Below, piece after piece: positions 10,103 to 19,367 of a stretch of 64,000 nucleotides of DNA. The notes below the pieces were generated by a model. The model saw nothing but the letters and a program-made list of their open reading frames with translations, ran no database searches and was not told the DNA's origin. Source of the DNA: Porphyrobacter sp. SLTP (GTDB taxonomy: Bacteria; Pseudomonadota; Alphaproteobacteria; Sphingomonadales; Sphingomonadaceae); NCBI RefSeq assembly GCF_009905735.1, contig NZ_JAAALE010000001.1, positions 124,001 through 188,000 on the forward strand, in the 5' to 3' direction. Position numbers and translations under genes: made by a program. Each line of letters starts with the position of its first letter. The stretch's first letter is position 1.

Positions 10103-12325
10103 CTAATCCCGCCCCGGCTCACTACCTTCGAACAATTGCGGAGACAGCTCATGACCCCTCGACTCTCCGGAGATTTGGGTCTGGCTGTCATAATAGCCAT
10201 AGTCATATCCATAGGCGACGGCGCTGCTTGGGCATTTGGTAAGCGCAACGCCAACAATACGCGCGCTGGCCGACTGCAATTGTGCAATGGCCTCCAACAC
10301 CACTTTACGCCGCGATCGTCCACTCTCTACCACCAGCAAGGTCCCATCGCTAATGGAGCCGAGAATTATGCTGTCGGAAAAGCCTAGGGTCGGCGGACAA
10401 TCGATGATGATCTGATCAAAGAGCGTCCGTAGCCTGGCGATCAAGGATCGCATTTCTTTGGAGTTCAAAAGCAGGCTAGGATTGGGCGGCACGGGACCGC
10501 TCTGGAGCACATAAAGCCCCCCAGAGTTTGTACGGATGAGGTTTTCTTCAAGCGATCCGTGTCCAGTGAGCAAATGTGACAGACCTGCGTCCTGCCGATC
10601 ATCGAAAATGAACGAGGGACGCCGCATGTCGCCATCGATTAATAAAACGCGTTTACCAATCGCAGCCATACGTTTGGCGAGCACCAGACTGGTCGTCGAC
10701 TTGCCTTCAGCAGCTGTCGAACTGGTCACCGTCAGCACCTTCGGTAGGCCTAGGCTAGTGCTGAACTGCAGCGTCGTCAGCAAGGAGCCATAGGCCTCTG
10801 ACATTGGCGATTTGGGGTCGAGTAATTCATCAGTCAGATTTTCGTTGCGCTTGAGCTTGGGAATGGTGCCCAGCAGGGGCTGGCGCAGCTTTTCGCGAAC
10901 GTCATCCGCTGTCTTGATCAGATCGGTCATGAATTCGTGGAGCATTGCAGCTCCCACACCGATCGCTAGGCCAAGCAGCAGGCCGAGGATCAGATTACGC
11001 GGAATGTTCGGTGTAAACGGCACGCCAGGAACTTGGGCGCGGTCAACGATAACTCCAGCTGGTGTGCCCACGCCTTCGCCCACACCAATCTCATTATACT
11101 GCTCGAGCAGCGCCTGGTAGAGTGACTGCTGCGTATCAACCTCACGCTTAATGACCTTGTATTCTGACGTAAGGCCTTGCTCTTGCAGCACGCTCCCACT
11201 CAATTGTTGCACGCGAGCCTGCAATGCGGCCTCTTCGGCTTGTGCAGCGCGGAACTCTGCCGCGAGACCGCTTGAGGCGGTTCGGGACTCGCGATTAATG
11301 GCCTCGTTGAGCGCGTTAATGCGCTCCCGCAACCGCACCATGTCGGGATAATCATTGCCAAGATAGGTGGATTTCTCCCGAAACTCTGCATCGAGAGCAG
11401 ACTTCTGGCTCCGCAACGACGCCGTGGCTGCCTGGTTCTCCGTCAGGGCGCCGGCTTGGCGATAGCGCTGTTCAGTGGCAATCCGGCGTTGCTGCGCTTC
11501 GGCAAGGGCAGAATTCAACGTGGTGAGCGAGCTGGAGGTCAAACTGGTAGTGCCCTCGCCATCCTCGCCGTCTCCACCCGGCATGATGATATTGTTGGCC
11601 CGTGCATATTGAACCAAAGCCAGCTCGGCCTCGCTCAGCTTCTCACGCGTGATTTTGAGTTGTTGGCTAAGGAAATCACGAGTCTTAGCGGTGGATTCGT
11701 AACGTCGATCAATGCTGCTTTGAACATAGGCGTCGGCAAATCCATTGGCGATACGAGCAGCTTCCTGTGGATTGTCAGACGTGTACGATAAGGCAACAAG
11801 TCGGCTGTCGGGCACAGGTGCAACCTCAAGCCCTCCTGACAGTTGCGCCGCCAAGGCCTCTACCCGCTCGACAAGCCCAGTCGCTGAGCCTGCCGAGCCT
11901 GGCTTGTTGGCCAGGCTCAGGTCTTCTACCACGCGCTTAGCCAAGTCCCGGCTCTTCATCAGGCCATATTGCGTGGGCAAAAACTGATAGTCATTGCTCA
12001 TGTAATTCATCGACTCGTTGGACGCACCGGCGGCAATAATCGGCACGGTCGGCGGACTAAGTTCGAGCGTTACTGACGTGCGATAAAGCGGCGTCACGGT
12101 CAATGAATAGGCCAAAGCAGCCAGCAGGCCGAGCACTGCTGCCGCCGAGATCCAAGGCCACCGAGCAAGAAGCACCCGCAAGATTGCGCGCAAATCGAGC
12201 CCGTCATCCTCGTAATCGTCATCGACAAAGCGCTGCGCCTCCGAAAGCGCCAGGGGGGTTGGTTTTGCGCTCTGCTGTTCAAGATTGCGCGAACTGTCGC
12301 CGGAGCTGGAACTGATTTGGTTCAT
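10103..12325 (-). CDS. Polysaccharide co-polymerase fused to tyrosine autokinase (Wzc/GumC/ExoP type)
   Basis: Controls chain length and export of the polysaccharide across the inner membrane. The 740-residue protein begins with a cytoplasmic tail and membrane helix at about 52-72, then a Wzz domain and a long periplasmic coiled coil (about 200-400). A GNVR-like segment and a second membrane helix (LILGLLLGLAIGVGAAML) follow. The C-terminal BY-kinase domain has Walker A (SSTAAEGKSTTS), Walker A' (VLLIDGDMRRP) and Walker B (IIIDCPP). It ends in a tyrosine cluster (YGYDYGYYD) expected to be autophosphorylated. No cognate phosphatase gene is present in the window. It lies 9 bp downstream of the export lipoprotein gene, in the same operon. 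Single-chain kinase fusions are the proteobacterial norm. Confidence 0.95.
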   Translation of the reverse strand: MNQISSSSGDSSRNLEQQSAKPTPLALSEAQRFVDDDYEDDGLDLRAILRVLLARWPWISAAAVLGLLAALAYSLTVTPLYRTSVTLELSPPTVPIIAAGASNESMNYMSNDYQFLPTQYGLMKSRDLAKRVVEDLSLANKPGSAGSATGLVERVEALAAQLSGGLEVAPVPDSRLVALSYTSDNPQEAARIANGFADAYVQSSIDRRYESTAKTRDFLSQQLKITREKLSEAELALVQYARANNIIMPGGDGEDGEGTTSLTSSSLTTLNSALAEAQQRRIATEQRYRQAGALTENQAATASLRSQKSALDAEFREKSTYLGNDYPDMVRLRERINALNEAINRESRTASSGLAAEFRAAQAEEAALQARVQQLSGSVLQEQGLTSEYKVIKREVDTQQSLYQALLEQYNEIGVGEGVGTPAGVIVDRAQVPGVPFTPNIPRNLILGLLLGLAIGVGAAMLHEFMTDLIKTADDVREKLRQPLLGTIPKLKRNENLTDELLDPKSPMSEAYGSLLTTLQFSTSLGLPKVLTVTSSTAAEGKSTTSLVLAKRMAAIGKRVLLIDGDMRRPSFIFDDRQDAGLSHLLTGHGSLEENLIRTNSGGLYVLQSGPVPPNPSLLLNSKEMRSLIARLRTLFDQIIIDCPPTLGFSDSIILGSISDGTLLVVESGRSRRKVVLEAIAQLQSASARIVGVALTKCPSSAVAYGYDYGYYDSQTQISGESRGHELSPQLFEGSEPGRD

Positions 12326-12334
12326 GCGCGATGC

Positions 12335-13078
12335 CTAGAGCGGAGAAAAGATTTGGAAGATCGGAAAGGCTTGAATCGTGTCGCGCCATGCGCGCCGAAC
12401 ATTATTGCCGTCCACTACGATGATGTCACCGCGGAACACTTCAGGATCAGGCGCTTCTCCCGATCGGATCGTGGTCACATCGAAGGCAGCCGCCATCCGC
12501 TGACCATCGACCTGACGAAAGATCGCAACCCGCTTGGGGTTGCCGTATTCGTCCACACCGCCGGACCGAGCGATTGCTTGCAATAGGGTAGTGCGTCCGA
12601 TTACGGGGTATACACCGGGAGTTTTCACTGAGCCTTCCACCGTGAGCACACTGCCGCGGGATTCGGCAACACCGACACCAATTTCAGGGTTCTTGAGATA
12701 TCCTTGCGAAAATCGTGTCTTGAGCTCTTGTGCCAGCTGGTCGGCAGTCAGGTCGACCGCTCGAATGCTACCGATAAAAGGCATCGTGATCCGCCCGGTC
12801 AGGTCGACTTCGTAGGTACCAGAAAGCTCGGTGACCTGAAACACTTGAACGGTCAGCTTGTCGAGCGGGGCAATGGTATAATCGGCCTGCAGAGCGGTTT
12901 GAGATATCGGATCGGGCTTGCCAAAGTCGGCCACATCATAAGGGATCGCGCCGCCCCTCGACGCACAGCCTGTCAAGACGAACACGCCAAGGATGAGCGA
13001 CACCATAGCGATTGCCGAAGACATTGTCACAGCAACGCCGTTAGGAAATTGAGACTGCTCAAGCTTATCTGGCGACAT
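12335..13078 (-). CDS. Polysaccharide export outer-membrane lipoprotein (Wza/GumB family)
   Basis: Forms the outer-membrane export channel for the polysaccharide. The 247-residue protein has a lipoprotein signal ending in the lipobox VLTGC (cysteine near residue 38). The poly_export domain follows (about 65-150, YTIAPLDKLTVQVFQVTELSG...). One SLBB-type soluble ligand-binding domain (VLTVEGSVKTPGVYPVIGRT onward) completes it. The N-terminus before the hydrophobic stretch is long, so the ATG at 13024 could be the true start. The ATG at 13078 has a GAGGG/GAAG context upstream. First gene of the minus-strand operon running through the co-polymerase, TPR and ligase genes. Confidence 0.93.
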   Translation of the reverse strand: MSPDKLEQSQFPNGVAVTMSSAIAMVSLILGVFVLTGCASRGGAIPYDVADFGKPDPISQTALQADYTIAPLDKLTVQVFQVTELSGTYEVDLTGRITMPFIGSIRAVDLTADQLAQELKTRFSQGYLKNPEIGVGVAESRGSVLTVEGSVKTPGVYPVIGRTTLLQAIARSGGVDEYGNPKRVAIFRQVDGQRMAAAFDVTTIRSGEAPDPEVFRGDIIVVDGNNVRRAWRDTIQAFPIFQIFSPL

Positions 13079-13224
13079 TTCTTCAAACCCTCATTGATCT
13101 GACATTTGAGACAGAATCAGTGCCTTGGTCTCGGGATTACTCCGAGTACTACCCCGCCAGAGGCTCCGTGGCTAGCTCGAGGTTGAGGGTTCGGCCCTAG
13201 CTTGATTTAGATCTGGGCGGTTGT

Positions 13225-13461
13225 TTAGCGCATCAGCGCGGTTGAAGCAGGCCATAGCTTATCGAGTTCGGCGGCGAACGCAGCCGGGGTTGTGTAGCCA
13301 AGGGACAAGTGCAGCAAGCAGCCGGTGGCCTCGGGGATCTCGCACAGACTTGCGCCGTCGGCGCGGCGCATCAGCTCGACCACGGCATCGATCTTGTGGG
13401 GGCGGGAAGGGGAAGTTTCGGTGATAGCGAGGGTGCTGATTGTTTTTGCCGTACGGGCCAT
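13225..13461 (-). pseudogene. DUF3489-like fragment joined to IS3-family transposase tail (remnant)
   Basis: A 78-codon frame starting MARTAKTISTLA. The first two thirds (PHKIDAVVELMRRADGASLCEIPEATGC) resemble the short DUF3489 helix-turn-helix proteins. The last third (LSLGYTTPAAFAAELDKLWPA then STALMR) closely resembles the C-terminal end of IS3-family OrfB transposases, with an internal deletion. The two halves do not belong together in known proteins, so this looks like the scar of an IS insertion and excision just upstream of the export operon. The DUF3489 identification rests on memory of the motif; the transposase tail is more certain. Confidence 0.6.
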
Positions 13462-13845
13462 GAGGTGGCTCCAGCGTAGGAAGCGTCCTAGTGTCGTTGC
13501 TATCACCTTAAGCCCCGGTCGCGCGCATGCGTCGGGGTTGCCGCACCGGCCGACATGCGACTCGCTGGCGGAGCAACACACGCTCGACCGTGCGGGGCGG
13601 TCGAATGGAATGTGCAATGGTTCTAGAAATCGGCCCGGCCTTTCGGTTGACCGCGCGTCCCTTCCAGATGCATGAAAGCCGCGCGCCGAGCCGAAAGTGC
13701 TTGGCTGGTAACTTGCGCCGCGAAGTAGCCAATCAGACTTAAGGACGCACGGACTGAGACAGCCAACAAGACGCGGTGATTTCGCTTGCAATAGCGTCCA
13801 AATCCGCGATCTTTGCGTTCTGAAACCGGGGTAATGGGGGCTAAT
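13462..13845. other. Intergenic, possible mobile-element debris
   Basis: About 380 bp between the transposase remnant and the next small gene. Frames here are arginine- and serine-rich and look non-coding. No inverted repeats marking an intact IS end were found. Confidence 0.4.
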
Positions 13846-14205
13846 ATGTATAACTGGATAAAGGCGGCAGTGATGGCCGCAATGCTGCTTTTTGGGGCCA
13901 CAACCGTCTCGGCGGGAAAGCAGGATTTCGATCTTATCAATGCCACGGGGTACACGATTGCCGAGGTTTATGTTGCGCCTTCCTCCAGCAATGACTGGGA
14001 GGAAGATGTTCTCGGCCGTGACATGCTTTCCGATGGTGAGGGGGTGACGATCAACTTCGCGCCCAATCAGAAGGCCTGCATGTATGATCTTCTCATTGTG
14101 TGGGAGGATGGCGACCAGGCCACCTGGGAGGGCTTCAATCTGTGCACCGTCTCAGAAATCACGCTCTATTGGAATAACGGCAAGGCAACCGCCGAATACC
14201 AGTAA
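13846..14205 (+). CDS. Small secreted conserved protein, function unknown
   Basis: A 119-residue protein with a clear signal peptide (AAVMAAMLLFGATTVSA, cleaved before GKQ). The compact mature domain contains FDLINATGYTIAEVYVAPS, a tryptophan-rich WEEDVLG segment and two cysteines (QKACMYD and FNLCTVS). Similar small exported proteins are widespread in proteobacteria as hypothetical proteins; the domain looks like a small beta-sandwich. The ATG at 13846 has GGGGG five bases upstream; upstream in-frame alternatives (13813 TTG, 13834 ATG) give a worse signal peptide. Monocistronic, convergent with the barrel gene. Confidence 0.8.
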   Translation: MYNWIKAAVMAAMLLFGATTVSAGKQDFDLINATGYTIAEVYVAPSSSNDWEEDVLGRDMLSDGEGVTINFAPNQKACMYDLLIVWEDGDQATWEGFNLCTVSEITLYWNNGKATAEYQ

Positions 14206-14395
14206 GGGTAAGGTTAGCCAGCTTTGCGCCGGTCGCGCTTTATTGCGTGATCGGCGTCCGTTTTTTGGCTTGGCAGCGCGAATGCGCGAGGCTGCAAAGA
14301 GGCACTGGGGCAAAGCTGTCGGTCTCCTACGTGTAGCGGTGCGGTTGCCTGCACTATGACCGATGCAGCACAAATCTACACGACTGCCAACGTGC

Positions 14396-16702
14396 TCATT
14401 GCCTCGTAGCCGCGATATCGAGCTGCGTTGTTGTGCGCACCTCAACCTTGACCGTAGCCGCATAGGGCAATCCAATCTCATCCGTGCCCTTGCGCTCGAT
14501 GACCCAGGGCAGCGGCAGGTTATCGGCGTTCAGCGTGATGCGGTGCTCGCCGTCAGCCACACCGGGGAACTGGTAGAAGCCCGCTTGATCGGTTCGGATG
14601 GCTTCACGCCCGTCGAGAATGACGATGATGCCGGGTACGCCAGCTTCGGCGGGGTCGCGTTTGCCGTTCTCGTTGGCATCGAAAAACACCGATCCCGCAA
14701 GGTTGCCCACGCCGCCGACCGGGAACTGGCGGTTGCCCAACATGCTCCGCGGACGTCCGGCCGACATTGTGTAGCGAAGTGTCAGATAGGCTGCGCGCAA
14801 TCGGAATGAGCTTCGCCGAAGTTCCTCAAGTTGAGCGGGATCGGGACCAAGCGGTGAATTGAAAAACGGGATGCCGAGACGTGACACCAGGCTTGATCTT
14901 GTGTCGGTGTAAGAGCCCGAGAGGCTCCAATTGGCCGAAAGCCGCGCAGAGGCAACCAACGTTGCCGAAAATGAATCCGATTGCTGCGAGGCAAGGCTAC
15001 CGAAGGACGCGCCAGTGGACTGGAAGGGTCCAAAAAACTCCGACGCCGCTGTGCTGTTGTCGGTGGTGTATGCAACGTTGGCGTCAAGGCTGACGTCCTT
15101 GAAGGGCATCAGGCCGGCGCTGACGGCGAGCGAAAAGCCGTCAGCCCGCTCGCTCTGGACGAGGCCTGCTCCCGAGAATCCTTCGCCAGTCTGCTTCCGA
15201 TATTGATAGGACGCCTGCGTACTCAGGCGGCTGCCTGCAGGCAGGCTCTCCGGCAGTGTCCAATTCTGGACGAAACCGATCCGATAGAAGTCTGATAAGG
15301 CATCCTGGCTCCAGCCAGCTTCGGCCCGAGATGTCCCGAGCCCGGTCTCGAAGTCGACATAGGCGAGCGCCTGTCCAGAGCTCTGCCCGTTGGCAACGCG
15401 AAAACTCGAATTTAGGCCGACAGCCGTTGAAAACCCGATGCTTCGGCGCATGTCGGCGTTCACGACAAATCCGCCAAGGCCCGAATTGTCGACAGAATCG
15501 ATGGCATCAAAGTTGAACGTCCAACGCCACCGCTGCGACGAACGCGAGAAGCGGTAATAGGCCCCGTAGGCGTTGCTCAGCACTGCTGATGCGCCCCAGG
15601 TGAGCCCTGGGCCGAAGTAGTAAATGCCGCCATTATGGACCTTGCGACCCGAGCGGTATCTCACGTCGATCGAGCCGCCCGCAGCTGCACCAGCCTCAGC
15701 GAAAGCCTGGGTCTCTGCCTGACTGACCGAACGGTTCGACCATATCGCATTGGCCTGAAGGCGCAGCCCCGGCTGCGCGTAAGCCAACGATCCAACCACG
15801 GCCTGTGATGATATCAGTGGTACGGCATCATCCGCGCCCGGCGTCTGTATAAACGCTGCGAAAGGATCGCGCGTATCGTCAACAGCGATCGCCTGCGCGC
15901 CTGCTGTCCAGCCCGGTGCCAGTTCGAGCTGGCCGCCGCCGGACACCAGCAGACCTGACAGGCCCGAATAGTCGTTCAATCGCAGCCCGCCGAGCAATCC
16001 GGGCTCTCCGACCGAGAGGTTAAGGCTGGCGAACGGAACCGGATCCTTATCGATCTCGGTCGGACTGATTGGTTTGTAGGCCTCGAGCGAAACGGCAGCG
16101 CCCATGATCGGGGTGACGGGCAGGAAGAACCGGGTTTGCCGATCAAACAAGCCAATAAGCGGCGTGGAGGTCGCGCCCAATGCACCATCGCCAAGCCAGC
16201 CGGACCCGAGCGGCAGATCATCGGTCGCAAGCCTGAACAGGCCGTTCCAGCGGTCAGTGCCGGGCTCGCTCAGTGGACCGAGACTAGACCCGCGCCGGAT
16301 CTGCGCATCCAGCCCGATCATGCCGAAATTGTCGGTCTGATACTTCCCGGACACAAGAATGCCCGCTTCTTGCTGTGGGCGATCAAGCGCCGAGGTATCA
16401 AAGCTGCCGGACTGCGATTTGGACGTGATCCGCGCTCCGCCCACTTCGATAACCAGTGACCGGAGGTTGCCACTGGTGTTGCTGGAGGGGACATCATCGG
16501 ATTGAAGCGACGGCTCGAGCGAACCGTCGCCAATCAGGCGATCAACATAGGCGACCGCGGGCTCGGACTTTTCGTTGGGAGCGGACTGGGTCTGGCCATA
16601 TGCGGCAGAGGCCGCAAGCACGGGTGCGAGGACCGCGACCCGCAAACCAGAACTGTAACAAACCCGAACTCGAAGCAAGGCGTGGTTGTCACTCTTGTAC
16701 AT
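14396..16702 (-). CDS. Outer-membrane usher-like beta-barrel with C-terminal SdrD/B-type domain
   Basis: A 768-residue exported protein, last gene of the pilus-like operon and overlapping the chaperone gene by 14 bp. After a signal peptide (ending AAYGQ, near residue 36) comes a region dominated by alternating-hydrophobic, glycine- and aromatic-rich strands, as in outer-membrane barrels. From about residue 670 the protein carries an SdrD/B or carboxypeptidase-regulatory-like domain with the Ca-binding type motif FFDANENGKRDPAEAGVPG and then TDQAGFYQFPGV. Position next to a PapD-like chaperone and pilin-like proteins suggests it acts as the outer-membrane usher. Its length is just below the usual 800-870 residues and I cannot point to classical PapC plug or C-terminal domains. 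A divergent alpha-type usher (CfaC/CooC-like) is the closest guess; a novel exporter is possible. Confidence 0.6.
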   Translation of the reverse strand: MYKSDNHALLRVRVCYSSGLRVAVLAPVLAASAAYGQTQSAPNEKSEPAVAYVDRLIGDGSLEPSLQSDDVPSSNTSGNLRSLVIEVGGARITSKSQSGSFDTSALDRPQQEAGILVSGKYQTDNFGMIGLDAQIRRGSSLGPLSEPGTDRWNGLFRLATDDLPLGSGWLGDGALGATSTPLIGLFDRQTRFFLPVTPIMGAAVSLEAYKPISPTEIDKDPVPFASLNLSVGEPGLLGGLRLNDYSGLSGLLVSGGGQLELAPGWTAGAQAIAVDDTRDPFAAFIQTPGADDAVPLISSQAVVGSLAYAQPGLRLQANAIWSNRSVSQAETQAFAEAGAAAGGSIDVRYRSGRKVHNGGIYYFGPGLTWGASAVLSNAYGAYYRFSRSSQRWRWTFNFDAIDSVDNSGLGGFVVNADMRRSIGFSTAVGLNSSFRVANGQSSGQALAYVDFETGLGTSRAEAGWSQDALSDFYRIGFVQNWTLPESLPAGSRLSTQASYQYRKQTGEGFSGAGLVQSERADGFSLAVSAGLMPFKDVSLDANVAYTTDNSTAASEFFGPFQSTGASFGSLASQQSDSFSATLVASARLSANWSLSGSYTDTRSSLVSRLGIPFFNSPLGPDPAQLEELRRSSFRLRAAYLTLRYTMSAGRPRSMLGNRQFPVGGVGNLAGSVFFDANENGKRDPAEAGVPGIIVILDGREAIRTDQAGFYQFPGVADGEHRITLNADNLPLPWVIERKGTDEIGLPYAATVKVEVRTTTQLDIAATRQ

Positions 16703-17555
16703 CAGGCTCGAACACCCCTTCGAATTTGAAGGAGTTGGTCGAATCGTCCATCTCGCCAGCGATCGTTATCGGAAAGACGATCGGTTCCTTTGCCTTGCTC
16801 TGCGTTGTCTCTCCGGCTTCCAGCAGCTCTTCGCCATCATCGGGATTGAGCGCGATCATACGCGTCTCGCCGGGGAGAATGGGGAGGGTGGAGGGAGAAA
16901 ACTCCCGCCGCACACCGGCAGCATCGGTGCCGCTCAGAAAGGCTGAAAGCCGACCATGCGCGGTTCCCGTGTTCTCCACCATCACCACAGGTGTCTGGAC
17001 GCCGCCAATCGGAACAACGTCAGCCTTCACGATTTTGAGCACGGGCTTCACGTCGCCGACAGCAACATAGACAATAAGGGCGATCTGCCCGCTCACCGGA
17101 AACTTGACGTTCTCCGCAGGCGCGACGTTGTTGTCACCTCCCGCAATGACAATCGCAAACCGGCATTCGGTTGGCGGCGTCTCGGGCGGCGGGGTGACCT
17201 CGAACCGGTAGCGTAGCGAAGTTCTGCCGGGCAAGGATGTCTGACGCCGTTCAATCGCTACCCACGGGCGGCAGGAGCCGGGCTTCAGCGCCTCGGTAAG
17301 GATCACGCCCCCATCCGCCGTCAGATCCCATTCCGCCGTGGTAAATGTCAGCTCGGCTGGAACGTCGGACCGGTTGCTCAGCTCTGCAACGGCCCGCACC
17401 GTCTCGCCTGTTTTGGCGGAAAGCTCGAAACGCGGCGGCGAGACCGCGAGGGCAAACTCATTAGCCTGTGCAGGAAGCGCCCCGAATGCAAGCGCCACAC
17501 CTGCGGCCCACAGGGCCGGCGGAAAACGGAGTGTTTGATTGGTCATTGGCGTCAC
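16689..17555 (-). CDS. PapD-like periplasmic chaperone
   Basis: A 288-residue exported protein (signal peptide ending ALPAQA). The N-terminal Ig-like domain shows the pattern of a fimbrial chaperone G1/A1 region: LAVSPPRFELSAKTGETVRA followed by AELSNRSDVPAELTFTT. A second beta domain follows (PVVMVENTGTAHGRLSAFLSG). Cysteines (GSCRPW and TECRF) may form a disulfide. It would donate a strand to newly exported pilin-like subunits and hand them to the barrel protein. Its GTG overlaps the preceding stop codon (GTGA); an ATG at 17546 is an alternative start. It is larger than PapD (about 220 residues), as in alternate chaperone families. The role is inferred from fold pattern and context. Confidence 0.72.
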   Translation of the reverse strand: MTPMTNQTLRFPPALWAAGVALAFGALPAQANEFALAVSPPRFELSAKTGETVRAVAELSNRSDVPAELTFTTAEWDLTADGGVILTEALKPGSCRPWVAIERRQTSLPGRTSLRYRFEVTPPPETPPTECRFAIVIAGGDNNVAPAENVKFPVSGQIALIVYVAVGDVKPVLKIVKADVVPIGGVQTPVVMVENTGTAHGRLSAFLSGTDAAGVRREFSPSTLPILPGETRMIALNPDDGEELLEAGETTQSKAKEPIVFPITIAGEMDDSTNSFKFEGVFEPDVQE

Positions 17556-18040
17556 TGGTCCAATTCGATTTCAAAGCCGAACGCCAGAGCCTCAGGCTGG
17601 GTCAATCGCGCGCCATCAGCCTCCAGCGCAATGTCGATTAGATCGCGCAGCGCGACGCTGGTCACGGGGCCGGCATAGACCAGCGTTCGGTCACCCGAGA
17701 TCACGGTGCCCGGCAGCAGTGTCCCGCCCGTTCTCCAGGTGGCGCGGACCGTGGGCCCAGGGGTGCGCGGCAAGGTCATGTAAATCCGCCCCGTCCGCCC
17801 GACCCAGGCGGCCAGGTTGAGCTGGACGCTGACACGCGTCGAAGCGGCGACCAGCGAGGTCGTGCCGCTGCGTCCGGGCGGCTGCCACTCCATTTCGAGA
17901 ACGGGATCGAGGACGACAGTGCCGCTGTCATCCACTCTGAAGACCTGTCCCGAAGACACCACGTCCTCTTGCGCGGCATAGGCTACTGACGCACCGGCAG
18001 GGGTGCAGCACAGCAGAGCGGGAAGGATGAACCTTTTCAA
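17552..18040 (-). CDS. Secreted protein of the pilus-like operon, function unknown
   Basis: A 162-residue exported protein with a signal peptide (MKRFILPALLCCTPAGASVAYA). The mature part is beta-strand-rich with no cysteine. Its C-terminus ends FGFEIELDQ, unlike the pilin-like neighbours that end in a P. Coupled at both ends by 4-bp overlaps to the pilin-like gene upstream and the chaperone downstream, so expression is tied to both. Possibly a minor subunit, an adaptor or a second chaperone. I recognise no family. Confidence 0.65.
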   Translation of the reverse strand: MKRFILPALLCCTPAGASVAYAAQEDVVSSGQVFRVDDSGTVVLDPVLEMEWQPPGRSGTTSLVAASTRVSVQLNLAAWVGRTGRIYMTLPRTPGPTVRATWRTGGTLLPGTVISGDRTLVYAGPVTSVALRDLIDIALEADGARLTQPEALAFGFEIELDQ

Positions 18041-18717
18041 GGCAAGCTCAGGGTGTAGACCGCCCGTCCGGTGTAGGTTCCGGCCGCAGGCACCACGGTA
18101 TTAGCGTAGGAGAATGTCATGCATTGCTCCTTCCACGTATTGCGCGCGAGGGTGCCAAGGGTCTGCGTGCCACCGGTGAATGTTCCATTCGGGAACTGGA
18201 AAACCGTATCGCCATTGCCCGACATGACCCAGCTGATCTGGCTGAAGGGGATGGTGTTGCTACCGCTGGTGAGATTGGCCGGCGATGTGACAGTCAGCGT
18301 CGCCACGCCATTCCCCGACCCCGGCCGAGACCATGCACCGATATAGACCTGCGCGGGGGGATTGCAGAAGGCAAAGCCGTCGATCGGGCTCTGCGATACG
18401 GTGCTGTTCGACGTCATGGCCTGAGCCGTGCCGGAGCCGACCGCCCCATTCGGCACAGTGACCGAGACAACGTTGATCGTCGCGTTGTTTCCCGGTGTCC
18501 CGCCCGACGCGTTGGTGCCGGTATATCCTCCGGCCCCCACTTGCAGGTAGATGGATCGCGCCCCCGCAGTGATCGTGATCGTGTAAGCATGCGCGGCTTG
18601 TGAGCCGAAAGTACATGCGAGCAAGGTCATGGCCGCAGTGCTTCGCCAGAAAGCGGTCCTGTAATGAAGAAACCTGTCGGCAATGCGCCCGAATTGTTTA
18701 GCACCTTCAGCGATCAT
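18037..18717 (-). CDS. Pilin-like secreted protein (long variant)
   Basis: A 226-residue exported protein. It has a long N-region and a signal segment (AAMTLLACTFGSQAAHA, then YTITITAG). The mature domain is rich in G, S, T, N and V, with two cysteines (FAFCNPP and KEQCMTF). The C-terminus (TFSYANTVVPAAGTYTGRAVYTLSLP, strands at about 200-226) closely parallels the end of the first pilin-like protein at 19368: both have TFSY, an AAGTY turn, GR-V-Y and a final S-x-P. Candidate structural or tip subunit. AAGGA nine bases before the ATG supports the start. Confidence 0.7.
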   Translation of the reverse strand: MIAEGAKQFGRIADRFLHYRTAFWRSTAAMTLLACTFGSQAAHAYTITITAGARSIYLQVGAGGYTGTNASGGTPGNNATINVVSVTVPNGAVGSGTAQAMTSNSTVSQSPIDGFAFCNPPAQVYIGAWSRPGSGNGVATLTVTSPANLTSGSNTIPFSQISWVMSGNGDTVFQFPNGTFTGGTQTLGTLARNTWKEQCMTFSYANTVVPAAGTYTGRAVYTLSLP

Positions 18718-18778
18718 GCTGGGAATCCTTGATTAATTCACGCTGCCAGTAAAGCCTTGATTGGAGGTCATGCGGAAT

Positions 18779-19171
18779 TCAAGGTATGGCCACAAGATAT
18801 ACACCGATTGGCGAAGTTTGAGCTTCCCCGCCTCTGGTGCCGACGTCCCGGCTCTGTGCCCGAGCAGCACGTTCAGGCGCGAAGGCCAGGGTTCCGGCAT
18901 TGGTTAGCACCACATAGGGCTCGCGCGACATTGCACCATTGGCCCTTTTGGCGCTCAACGGTTGCTGAGGGTCGTTAACTATCCCCGCCGAGGCCGAACC
19001 AAGGTAAACAACCTCCGGGATCACGATGGTAAAGTCGAGAGATACGGCAGGTTTCGTGCCTGGCATCGGGATGGTCTCAAACCGTGATCCCGCCTGCGCT
19101 GCCTCGATGAAAAGAGCGAGCGCACACAGCGCCGCCAGTCTGCGTATCGTCGATGCCCCCCAACGCCTCAC
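18779..19171 (-). CDS. Short pilin-like paralogue
   Basis: A 130-residue exported protein (signal peptide ending FIEAAQA). Its mature N-terminus (GSRFETIPMPGTKPAVSLDF, then TIVIPEVVYLGS) matches that of the 19368 protein (ESRFVTG...ASANLDFTVTIPKFVYVRIG). Its C-terminus (SPIGVYLVAIP) keeps the final V-x-x-P pattern but the middle of the domain is missing. It may be a specialised minor subunit or a deletion derivative still being expressed. GTG start with AGAGGGG upstream. Confidence 0.62.
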   Translation of the reverse strand: MRRWGASTIRRLAALCALALFIEAAQAGSRFETIPMPGTKPAVSLDFTIVIPEVVYLGSASAGIVNDPQQPLSAKRANGAMSREPYVVLTNAGTLAFAPERAARAQSRDVGTRGGEAQTSPIGVYLVAIP

Positions 19172-19367
19172 GCTCTGCCCCTCTCTTATCTCCGCATACG
19201 GAAGACGGGCAGGCGTAGCTCAGTTTAAGGGAGTGAGGTATAGTTAATGAAACGTGTCTTGCGATGGGACGCAGTTTCGGCTGCACTGGCAACCAAGACG
19301 AGCTGTCTCCCCACTTTGACTTGCCGGAGCCCGGCGCGAGCATGCGCCGCGCTCCGGCAGAGCAAAA

